In this document: positions 1-5,427 of the stretch, in pieces | How the letters are laid out: every line of letters starts with the position of its first letter | How positions within the stretch are numbered: position 1 is the first letter of the stretch | Source of the DNA: Nitrospiria bacterium | Lineage (GTDB): Bacteria > Nitrospirota > Nitrospiria > Nitrospirales > UBA8639 | Length of the DNA: 5,944 nucleotides | Reading direction: 5' to 3' | Assembly (NCBI GenBank): GCA_030430725.1 | Contig: JAUIKP010000225.1 | Coordinates: forward strand, 1-5,944 | Made by a program: the position numbers and the translations under genes | Notes under the pieces: generated by a model | What the model saw: only the letters and a program-made list of their open reading frames with translations | The model's database searches: none | What the model was told of the DNA's origin: nothing

Positions 1-212
1 CAGGATCAGGCCTATGAGGAAAGTAATGCCGTATATGTAGCGGGCTGCCCGGGATTACAACGACTGGAAGTTTTAGACAAGGACGGTGCAATAGGCAACA
101 ATTGCCATTGCCGTACCACTGGTGCCGGGATTTATGGAGTAAAAGCTCCTCATCCGTAGAAAATCTTTCCTCCCGGCTCCCTTCTTCGGTCAGAACCCGT
201 GTCCCCTTCTCA
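1..212. other. Upstream region without a recognisable gene
   Basis: No gene is recognised here. Reading frame 1 is open from the window edge to a TAG at 157-159 (52 codons, beginning QDQAYEESNAVYVAG). Frame 2 closes at a TAG at 38-40 after a short basic stretch (RIRPMRKVMPYM). Either could be the tail of an upstream gene, but neither resembles a family I know. A TTG at 102 opens a frame that runs into flgF, but this is not used as the flgF start because a sigma-54 promoter and a strong ribosome binding site lie inside the extension. The stretch also holds two inverted repeats (41-51 and 88-111), described separately. No terminator with a T-run is visible. Confidence 0.5.
88..111. promoter_or_regulatory. 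Inverted repeat, candidate activator site upstream of the sigma-54 promoter
   Basis: The core GGCAA-CAA-TTGCC (94-106) is a perfect 5-bp dyad. It extends outward to GCAAT on the left and ATTGC on the right, with one unpaired A at 93. Its centre is about 140 bp upstream of the predicted start site of the sigma-54 promoter. Sigma-54 activators of the FleQ/FlrC/NtrC type commonly bind at this kind of distance. A second small dyad, CGGGC-T-GCCCG, lies at 41-51. Binding is inferred from symmetry and distance only. The element could equally be an RNA hairpin in the 3' part of an upstream transcript. Confidence 0.3.
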
Positions 213-229
213 TTGGCACATGCGTTGCA
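213..229 (+). promoter_or_regulatory. Sigma-54 (RpoN) -24/-12 promoter of the flgF operon
   Basis: The sequence TTGGCAC-ATGCG-TTGCA matches the sigma-54 consensus (TGGCAC-N5-TTGCA) at every conserved position. The invariant GG (215-216) and GC (227-228) are separated by exactly 10 bp. The expected transcription start is near 239-240, giving a leader of about 24 nt that carries the AAGGAGGAA ribosome binding site of flgF. Such promoters need an AAA+ enhancer-binding activator, and middle-class flagellar genes in many polar-flagellated bacteria use them. It lies directly upstream of flgF and probably drives flgF through flgJ. Confidence 0.9.
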
Positions 230-251
230 GAAATTCTCAGGTACTCACGTC

Positions 252-260
252 AAGGAGGAA
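252..260 (+). promoter_or_regulatory. Ribosome binding site deciding the flgF start
   Basis: AAGGAGGAA is a near-perfect Shine-Dalgarno sequence. Its AGGAGG core (253-258) ends 5 nt before the ATG at 264. Together with the sigma-54 promoter just upstream, it fixes the flgF start and rules out the upstream TTG at 102. Confidence 0.9.
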
Positions 261-263
261 GCA

Positions 264-983
264 ATGAACCGAGGTATTTATCCGCCATTAGCCGGGGCGA
301 TAACACTTGAACATCGCATGGAAGTCCTCTCTCATAATATGGGGAATGTGCATACGACAGGGTTTAAAAAGGATAAGCCGATCTTTGCCACCATTTTGGG
401 ACAAACCTCCGGGCCTTCCGTGGCCGGAATAGATTTGTTTCCAATGATGGATGCGCTTCCGCCCGATCGATCGCAAGGGACCCTATCTCATACAGGGGAG
501 CCGTTAAATGTAGGATTGGAGGGCGATGGATTTTTGGTTGTCCAAACGACAGATGGTTTGCGTTATTACCGTGGCGGAAAATTGTATCGGAATGCGAATG
601 GAAACTTAGTAGCCCATACCGGAGATCCACTTATGGGCAAGAAAGGTCCCATTTCTCTTCCGCCTGGTGAAGTGGTGATTGGCGCGGATGGGACCCTTTC
701 GGTCAATAATCAGGTTGTAGACATATTACGGTTGGAAAAGATTGGGGTCGGACAAGAAGCGACCAAGGTGGGCAATTTATTTTGGACTGTTCCAGATCAG
801 ATCGTTCCGGATAAACAGACAACGGTGCATCAAGGCATGTTGGAACAATCCAACGTCAATCCATCCCTGGATATGGTTGAGTTGATCAAAGTGACCAGAG
901 AATACGAACAAATGCAAAAGGCGATTAAGGCCATGGATGAACTGGCCGCCCAGGCCATTCAAGCCGGTCGGGTTCAGGGGTAA
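264..983 (+). CDS. flgF: Flagellar basal-body rod protein FlgF
   Basis: FlgF is a 239-aa axial protein of the rod, the drive shaft that crosses the periplasm between MS-ring and hook. It is exported by the flagellar type III system, so it has no cleaved signal peptide. The N-terminal rod-protein motif is at residues 23-35 (SHNMGNVHTTGFK). The middle contains the family pattern GLEGDGFLVVQ followed by a DG-rich beta section. The C-terminal helix, about residues 190-235, holds the conserved SNVNPSLDMVELI segment that pairs with the N-terminal helix in the axial core. The length fits FlgF and is shorter than its paralogue FlgG downstream. The ATG at 264 was chosen because of the strong ribosome binding site and the sigma-54 promoter; an in-frame TTG at 102 would add 54 residues unlike any rod protein. 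FlgF rather than FlgG is assigned from the divergent N-terminal motif and the position before a clear FlgG. Confidence 0.92.
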   Translation: MNRGIYPPLAGAITLEHRMEVLSHNMGNVHTTGFKKDKPIFATILGQTSGPSVAGIDLFPMMDALPPDRSQGTLSHTGEPLNVGLEGDGFLVVQTTDGLRYYRGGKLYRNANGNLVAHTGDPLMGKKGPISLPPGEVVIGADGTLSVNNQVVDILRLEKIGVGQEATKVGNLFWTVPDQIVPDKQTTVHQGMLEQSNVNPSLDMVELIKVTREYEQMQKAIKAMDELAAQAIQAGRVQG

Positions 984-1078
984 TCCAAATCACGCATGAT
1001 GAATACCCCAAGATTTTATTGCTGTCTGACCCGGTTGCCCGGACATGGGAATACAAATAAAAAGGGAGAGCGACCACA

Positions 1079-1870
1079 ATGATTCGAGCGATGCATACCG
1101 CTTCAACGGGCATGTTTGCCCAACAATTGAATATCGACACGATTGCGAACAATCTCGCAAACGTCAATACAACAGGGTTTAAACGAAGTCGAGCGGAATT
1201 TGCAGATCTCCTTTATCAAATTTCTCGTCTACCTGGAGCCAGTGCTTCGAATGTTGGAGTTTTTCCCGTAGGAATGCAAGTCGGATTAGGTGTGAGGCCG
1301 GTCACCGTGGCAAAGGAATACGTTCAAGGTAACCTCAAGCAAACCACGAATCCGTTAGATCTGGCGATTGAAGGAGTAGGATTTTTTCAGGTCACACGTC
1401 CGGATGGGACAACGATGTATACGCGGGCTGGATCATTTAAACAAGACAGTACCGGCAATGTGGTTTCAGGAGACGGCGATCAGCTCATCCCGAGCATAAC
1501 CATTCCGTCCGGGGCACTCCAAGTCGATATTGGACAGGATGGAACAGTGTCGGTGTTGTTACCAGGAGTATCCCAAGCCACCCAGGTTGGGCAGATTCAA
1601 TTGGTCCGATTTGATAATCCGTCCGGCCTAATCGCGCAAGGCAATAATTTATTTTCAGAAAGTTCGTCTTCAGGTCCTGCTCAGCAGGGGACGCCGGGCT
1701 TTTCTACTGGATTTGGAAATATCCAGCAAGGATTTCTTGAGATATCCAATGTGAATATTGCGGATGAAATGGTCAATATGATTATTGCCCAACGGGCCTA
1801 TGAACTGAACGCGAAAGCCATTCAGGCATCGGACGAAATGATGCAGGTTGTGAACGGGCTCAGACGCTAG
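1079..1870 (+). CDS. flgG: Flagellar basal-body distal rod protein FlgG
   Basis: FlgG forms the distal rod, the part enclosed by the P and L rings. The protein is 263 aa, close to the usual 260-262. The canonical motif ANNLANVNTTGFK is at residues 23-35. The central part has the hallmark DLAIEGVGFFQV followed by RPDGTTMYTRAGSF (about residues 95-122) and an ITIPSG segment. The C-terminus carries EISNVNIADEMVNMI and IAQRAYELNAKAIQ, the conserved C-terminal helix (about residues 221-263). It starts at ATG 1079 with a GGGAGAG ribosome binding site (1064-1070). A 95-nt gap separates it from flgF. I found no convincing promoter or terminator in that gap, only a 4-bp CCGG-TTGC-CCGG dyad, so co-transcription with flgF is likely. 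Confidence 0.97.
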   Translation: MIRAMHTASTGMFAQQLNIDTIANNLANVNTTGFKRSRAEFADLLYQISRLPGASASNVGVFPVGMQVGLGVRPVTVAKEYVQGNLKQTTNPLDLAIEGVGFFQVTRPDGTTMYTRAGSFKQDSTGNVVSGDGDQLIPSITIPSGALQVDIGQDGTVSVLLPGVSQATQVGQIQLVRFDNPSGLIAQGNNLFSESSSSGPAQQGTPGFSTGFGNIQQGFLEISNVNIADEMVNMIIAQRAYELNAKAIQASDEMMQVVNGLRR

Positions 1871-1884
1871 AGGAACCAATTTTG

Positions 1885-2637
1885 ATGGCCGTCATGATAT
1901 TACTGGGAGTGTTCCTGTGGGGGCACGGGTCAGGGATGCCTGATGGAATGGCCTGGGCTGAAGGGCCTGTCTCATCGACATCTGTCCGTCTTGATGGTCA
2001 GTCGTTGGATGGAAGAGATTTCGAGCGCGTGATCTTGGCCGAACTGACGCGCCGGTATGGACGTTCGCACCATCAGGTGTCCTTTCGAGTGTTGTTCCCT
2101 AAGCGAGTGGTTGAGGTTCCCAAAGGAAAAATCCACCTTGAAATTGGGGAATGGTCAGGGGGAGGGAGGACCGGACGACGTGCCTTTCGAGTTGGCATTT
2201 TTGTGAATCATCAATTTTTCCGAACGGTCAATGTTGTGGGGGAGGTGAAGGCCCAAGTCGAAGTGGCAACCCCAACCCGCTGGTTAAAGCCGAAAGAGCT
2301 TGTGACTGGTGAGGACCTGTCTCTGATGATGGTTGATGCCCCTTCCCTGACACATGATTTTATTCTTGATCTTGATGAAGTTATCGGAAAACAGGTCGTA
2401 CGTCCATTGCCTCCGAGGCAACCGATTCGAAAAGTTATGTTGGACTATCCGCCGATGATTCATAAGGGGGATCGGGTGATGATTGAGGTCAGGGGGGAAG
2501 GTCTGCTGGTTCAGACCGTGGGAATAGCCAAAGCGGCTGGTAAAAGAGGAGAAACAATTCCGGTCAAAAATCAGACATCCGGCCGGGAGGTGTTAGGTAC
2601 GGTTATGGCATCGGGGCTGGTGGAGGTAGGATTTTGA
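1885..2637 (+). CDS. flgA: FlgA, periplasmic chaperone for P-ring assembly
   Basis: FlgA binds FlgI in the periplasm and helps it assemble into the P-ring around the rod. The predicted 250-aa protein begins with a hydrophobic segment (MILLGVFLW) and a good signal peptidase I site, AWA before EG (after residue 25). This fits Sec export, although the segment lacks the usual basic residues at its N-terminus. An N-terminal domain covers about residues 30-125. It is followed by a SAF-type domain (about 127-188: TPTRWLKPKELVTGEDL, then VVRPLPPRQPIRKVML) and a C-terminal domain ending with GETIPVKNQTSGREVLGTVM, which is typical of FlgA. A TAGAGGAA ribosome binding site (1868-1875) overlaps the flgG stop. 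Both TTG 1882 and ATG 1885 are usable; the ATG is preferred and the difference is one residue. Placement between flgG and flgH differs from enterics, where flgA is divergent from flgB. Confidence 0.93.
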   Translation: MAVMILLGVFLWGHGSGMPDGMAWAEGPVSSTSVRLDGQSLDGRDFERVILAELTRRYGRSHHQVSFRVLFPKRVVEVPKGKIHLEIGEWSGGGRTGRRAFRVGIFVNHQFFRTVNVVGEVKAQVEVATPTRWLKPKELVTGEDLSLMMVDAPSLTHDFILDLDEVIGKQVVRPLPPRQPIRKVMLDYPPMIHKGDRVMIEVRGEGLLVQTVGIAKAAGKRGETIPVKNQTSGREVLGTVMASGLVEVGF

Positions 2638-3335
2638 CCAAAGGCGCCTTGAGGACGAATTCTTGGGCGGGGAGAGTCCTGCTGGTAGTGGTCTTAGTTA
2701 GCTGGTCGGGATGTGCTCAGGAAAAGACCATGAGGCAGGTCGAAGCTGAGGCCAATCTTGTTGAAAAGAGCCATCCACCCTCACTGGGGTCCCTGTGGGA
2801 TCCCGGAAATGGACGGGCTTATATGTTTGAAGATAGGCGAGCCGGCAGGATAGGGGACATCGTCGTTGTGCAAATCGTTGAACAACACAGGGGTTCCAAA
2901 AAGGCCAATACGACCGCAGATCGAGATTCAAGCCTGTCTGCTGGAGTAAGCGGGGGACTCTTCGGGATTAACACTCTCACCCAGAAGTTTGCCGAATATT
3001 TTAATATCGATGCTGGGACTTCCCATGAATTTGAAGGCGACGGATCAACGAGTCGGGAAGATTCCTTGACGGGCACCATTGCCGCCAACGTGATTGAAGT
3101 CTTTCCCAACGGGGACCTCCGGATTCGGGGGAAGCGGGAGGTCACGGTTAATAGTGAAAAGCAAACGATGACAATTAGGGGCATTGTCCGCCGTATCGAT
3201 CTGGATACCCAGAACATGGTCTTGTCATCCAAAGTTGCCGACGCAGAAATTTCCTATACCGGATTAGGGGTGGTGGACGATGTCCAGAGACCGGGGTGGG
3301 CCACTAGAATTTTTGACTGGTTGACGCCGTTTTAA
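2634..3335 (+). CDS. flgH: FlgH, flagellar L-ring lipoprotein
   Basis: FlgH forms the L-ring, the outer-membrane bushing of the basal body. The 233-aa precursor has a basic N-region, a hydrophobic stretch (VLLVVVLVSW) and a lipobox-like SWSGC with the lipidated cysteine at residue 27. The residue after that cysteine is Ala, not Asp, consistent with outer-membrane sorting under the E. coli rule. Family landmarks are GSLWDPGNGRAYMFEDRRA (52-70), GRIGDIVVVQIVE (71-83), and a C-terminal block with IRGIVRRIDL, ADAEISYTGLGVV and QRPGWATRIFDWLTPF. The start is TTG 2634, which shares TTGA with the flgA stop TGA (4-nt overlap). It is preceded by GGAGGT (2622-2627) inside flgA, 6 nt away, which points to translational coupling. 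The Trp at lipobox position -3 is unusual, but the cysteine context is otherwise good. Confidence 0.96.
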   Translation: MTKGALRTNSWAGRVLLVVVLVSWSGCAQEKTMRQVEAEANLVEKSHPPSLGSLWDPGNGRAYMFEDRRAGRIGDIVVVQIVEQHRGSKKANTTADRDSSLSAGVSGGLFGINTLTQKFAEYFNIDAGTSHEFEGDGSTSREDSLTGTIAANVIEVFPNGDLRIRGKREVTVNSEKQTMTIRGIVRRIDLDTQNMVLSSKVADAEISYTGLGVVDDVQRPGWATRIFDWLTPF

Positions 3336-3373
3336 CATTTCTGGGATGAGATCATTTTTATCATTGATCTAAT

Positions 3374-3379
3374 AGGAGA
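3374..3379 (+). promoter_or_regulatory. Ribosome binding site deciding the flgI start
   Basis: AGGAGA lies 5 nt before GTG 3385 but only 2 nt before the in-frame TTG at 3382. The GTG is therefore the better start for flgI. Confidence 0.7.
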
Positions 3380-3384
3380 ATTTG

Positions 3385-4599
3385 GTGATTCGTCCATTAT
3401 CCTTTTTTAATAGCAGAGAAGGGTCAAGAAAGTCTGGACGAGCATGCTTGGCTCAATGGGGTGGAGTCGTGGTTGTGATCAGTGGATGGCTCATGGTTAG
3501 TGCCGGGGCTGTGATCATGCCTGAAGAAACTCAGGGGGCTCGCATCAAAGATATTGCCTCCATCGAAGGCGTGCGTGAAAACCAGTTAGTGGGATATGGC
3601 TTGATAGTTGGTCTGGACCGGACCGGTGATTCCGTCGTCGGTGGTCAATTTACCGCGCAAGCTATTATTTCTATGTTGAATACCATGGGCCTCAAACTCA
3701 ATATTGATCCCATTCAATTGTTAACGAAAAATACCGCGTCGGTGATGGTGACTGCCAAATTACCGCCATTCGCGAGGCCGGGCATGAAATTGGATGTACA
3801 GGTCTCCTCCATGGCCAATGCCAAAAGTTTGCGAGGAGGAACGCTGTTGTTGACCCCGCTGAAAGCCGCCAACCAACAGGTGTATGCCGTCGCTCAAGGG
3901 CCCCTCTCTACATCTGGATTCGAAGCTGGTGCCGGAGGGACAACCGTGAAGAAAAATCAGCAATCCGGGGGGATTATTCCTGGGGGAGCGATCGTTGAAC
4001 GAGCGGTGGATGTGGACATGCAAGCGTGGGACAAGTTTTCTTTGACCATGCATCAGGCTGATTTTATCACGGCATTACGGGTCTCTGAAGCCATTAATGC
4101 TCATCTTGGGGATGGTGTGGCTTCGGCTGTCAGCTCGGGACAGATTCACGTGGGGGTTCCTGAACGGTTTCAGGGCAAGATTGTCCAAATGATTGCTGCG
4201 GTTGAAGGGCTGGATGTGAATGTGGATGTCCTGGCCAAGGTTGTGGTGAACGAGCGCACGGGAACGATTGTCATGGGGGAACATGTTCGCTTGGCAAGGA
4301 TGGCCATATCCCACGGCGATCTAACAATCAAGGTGGGGACGCAGTTTAATGTCTCTCAACCTGAGACAGCCTTTATCGGGAGAGGAGGACAGGGTGCCGG
4401 AAGAACTGTCGTGACTCCGGATGTCCAAACCGATGTTCAAGAAGAGGATGGTCGAGTGATTCAAGTAGACAGCTCCGTAACGCTTGGAGATTTGGTAAAG
4501 GCTTTGAATTCATTGGGTGTCACTCCCCTTGATTTAGTGGCCGTCCTAACGGCGGCCAAAGCAGCAGGTGCTCTTCAGGCCGACTTGGAATTGATCTAG
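3385..4599 (+). CDS. flgI: FlgI, flagellar P-ring protein
   Basis: FlgI forms the P-ring, the periplasmic peptidoglycan-level bushing around the distal rod. The precursor is 404 aa from GTG 3385. A basic N-region of about 20 residues precedes a hydrophobic stretch (GGVVVVISGWLMVSAGAV), with a likely cleavage after AGA near residue 42. The mature start region then gives the family signature ARIKDIASIEGVRENQLVGY and GLIVGLDRTGDS. Further landmarks are LTKNTASVMVTAKLPPFARP, GGAIVERAVDV and the C-terminal LGDLVKALNSLGVTPLDLVA ending in AAGALQADLELI. No cysteine is present after the signal region. A 49-nt gap separates it from flgH and contains a short AGATCA/TGATCT inverted repeat (3349-3370). 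FlgI depends on FlgA, encoded two genes upstream, for assembly. Confidence 0.97.
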   Translation: MIRPLSFFNSREGSRKSGRACLAQWGGVVVVISGWLMVSAGAVIMPEETQGARIKDIASIEGVRENQLVGYGLIVGLDRTGDSVVGGQFTAQAIISMLNTMGLKLNIDPIQLLTKNTASVMVTAKLPPFARPGMKLDVQVSSMANAKSLRGGTLLLTPLKAANQQVYAVAQGPLSTSGFEAGAGGTTVKKNQQSGGIIPGGAIVERAVDVDMQAWDKFSLTMHQADFITALRVSEAINAHLGDGVASAVSSGQIHVGVPERFQGKIVQMIAAVEGLDVNVDVLAKVVVNERTGTIVMGEHVRLARMAISHGDLTIKVGTQFNVSQPETAFIGRGGQGAGRTVVTPDVQTDVQEEDGRVIQVDSSVTLGDLVKALNSLGVTPLDLVAVLTAAKAAGALQADLELI

Positions 4600-4656
4600 G
4601 TCGGGGGATGAATTCGGCATGTGGTGTACGACCATCTCATGGAAAGGATGTTGTTT

Positions 4657-5004
4657 ATGATTGCTGGCATGTTCCCTGTGGATATGACGGGTTTGTCACA
4701 CTCCGTAACCACCGGAAGGATCGATCGTGTGGAAGATTCCGTTCGTCGAGGAGAATTACTGCGTGCGAGTCAGGAATTCGAATCCTATTTTTTGTCCTAT
4801 TTGATGAAGGTGATGCGAGAGACGGTCCCCAAAGGCGAGTTATCAGCCAACCCCATGGGGGACATGTATTATTCATTTTATGACGAAGAAATTGGCAAAC
4901 GTGCCGCTCAGGCGGGAGGGATCGGCCTTTCTGCGTATGTGTTGGACGCGGTCGCCAGGAATGAAGACCTCACACCATCTCCCGCAGCGGCTCCTCTTTT
5001 TTGA
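4657..5004 (+). CDS. flgJ: Short FlgJ: rod-binding domain only
   Basis: This small protein (115 aa from ATG 4657) corresponds to the N-terminal rod-binding domain of FlgJ, which acts as a scaffold or cap for rod assembly in the periplasm. The domain spans about residues 36-97, with ASQEFESYFLSYLMKVMRET, then NPMGDMYYSFYDEEI and AGGIGLSAYV, all typical of the family. The C-terminal muramidase domain of enterobacterial FlgJ (full length about 310 aa) is absent; the protein ends with a short Pro/Ala tail. The start is uncertain. GTG 4621 would give 127 aa but has poor ribosome binding site spacing. ATG 4657 has AGGA at 4645-4648 with an 8-nt spacer and is preferred; ATG 4669 is also possible. 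A +1-frame open frame from 4608 is a shadow. It follows flgI by 57 nt and precedes the sigma-28 promoter of flgM. Confidence 0.88.
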   Translation: MIAGMFPVDMTGLSHSVTTGRIDRVEDSVRRGELLRASQEFESYFLSYLMKVMRETVPKGELSANPMGDMYYSFYDEEIGKRAAQAGGIGLSAYVLDAVARNEDLTPSPAAAPLF

Positions 5005-5021
5005 AATCTTGAGAGGTTCTG

Positions 5022-5049
5022 TAAAGTTTAACGGTGTTGCTTCCGATAC
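5022..5049 (+). promoter_or_regulatory. Sigma-28 (FliA) promoter of flgM
   Basis: A perfect -35 element TAAAGTTT (5022-5029) is followed after 12 nt by TCCGATAC (5042-5049), which matches the sigma-28 -10 consensus GCCGATAA at 6 of 8 positions. The spacer is one nt longer than the classical 11. The predicted start of transcription is near 5056, just upstream of the flgM ribosome binding site. It lies in the 69-nt gap between flgJ and flgM, the only place in the window where I see this motif. It marks the switch to late-class transcription of flgM, flgN and probably flgK. Confidence 0.88.
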
Positions 5050-5057
5050 ATAGAGAG

Positions 5058-5064
5058 AAGGAGG
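5058..5064 (+). promoter_or_regulatory. Ribosome binding site of flgM
   Basis: AAGGAGG is a consensus Shine-Dalgarno sequence 9 nt before ATG 5074. A competing ATG at 5069 lies only 4 nt from it and encodes just Met-Pro before a TGA (5075-5077) that overlaps the flgM start. Confidence 0.85.
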
Positions 5065-5073
5065 CAAGATGCC

Positions 5074-5394
5074 ATGACCATACGGGGCCTTGATCCCAGT
5101 GGAGAGCTGGGGAAACTATTTTTTCACGTCCAAGCTAAAAACCTTCAAACGCAAGAGACCGGACCACCAAGGGTCGCCCAGCATTCTTCTTCTGCTGATC
5201 CTGTTGATCTTTCGATCTTAGCACGGGAAATACGCGACTATACCACTCGAGTGGCGAAGGTTCCTGAGCTGAGAGAAGACAAAATCAGGCGGATTCAGCA
5301 GGTGTTGGAGGCGGGGGAGGCATTGGCGACCTCAAGTCAGGTGGCTGATGCCTTGACCCGAGAGACGATTCTTAACGAGCTGGGCTCGAAATAA
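5074..5394 (+). CDS. flgM: FlgM, anti-sigma-28 factor
   Basis: FlgM binds the flagellar sigma factor FliA (sigma-28) in the cytoplasm and holds off late gene expression until the completed hook-basal body exports FlgM. The 106-aa protein has a polar, low-complexity N-terminal half (about 1-41), as expected for the disordered, exported part. The family core at about residues 42-102 contains DPVDLSILAREIRDYTTRV and then PELREDKIRRIQQVLEAGEA, ending in a helix around VADALTRETILNEL. The usual Gly-x-Tyr after the Arg/Lys-rich helix is Gly-Glu-Ala here, a small departure. A sigma-28 promoter directly upstream (5022-5049) and flgN directly downstream support the call and give the classic feedback loop in which sigma-28 drives its own inhibitor. 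Confidence 0.9.
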   Translation: MTIRGLDPSGELGKLFFHVQAKNLQTQETGPPRVAQHSSSADPVDLSILAREIRDYTTRVAKVPELREDKIRRIQQVLEAGEALATSSQVADALTRETILNELGSK

Positions 5395-5427
5395 TCACCA
5401 GATGCTCATGAAGGAAATGGCTAACTG

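Noticed and set aside
102..263. 54-residue N-terminal extension of flgF from TTG 102
   Set aside because: It contains the sigma-54 promoter and the flgF ribosome binding site, has no resemblance to rod proteins, and the TTG has no good ribosome binding site.
1031..1042. CCGG-TTGC-CCGG dyad in the flgF-flgG gap as a terminator
   Set aside because: The stem is only 4 bp with no following T-run, and flgF and flgG are expected to be co-transcribed.
2819..3232. 137-aa antisense open frame within flgH
   Set aside because: It lies fully opposite a well-conserved FlgH coding region; it is an open shadow of the codon pattern.
3313..3341. TTGACT as a sigma-70 -35 element before flgI
   Set aside because: No acceptable -10 hexamer occurs at 16-18 nt spacing, and the TTGACT is within the conserved C-terminus of flgH.
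4608..4883. 91-aa open frame overlapping flgJ in another frame
   Set aside because: The overlapping frame encodes a clear FlgJ rod-binding domain, and this one has no recognisable family features.
4893..4908. TTGGCA plus a GC at sigma-54 spacing inside flgJ
   Set aside because: Only the GG and GC are kept; the flanking -12 bases (CCGCT) do not match, and the sigma-28 promoter downstream accounts for flgM expression.
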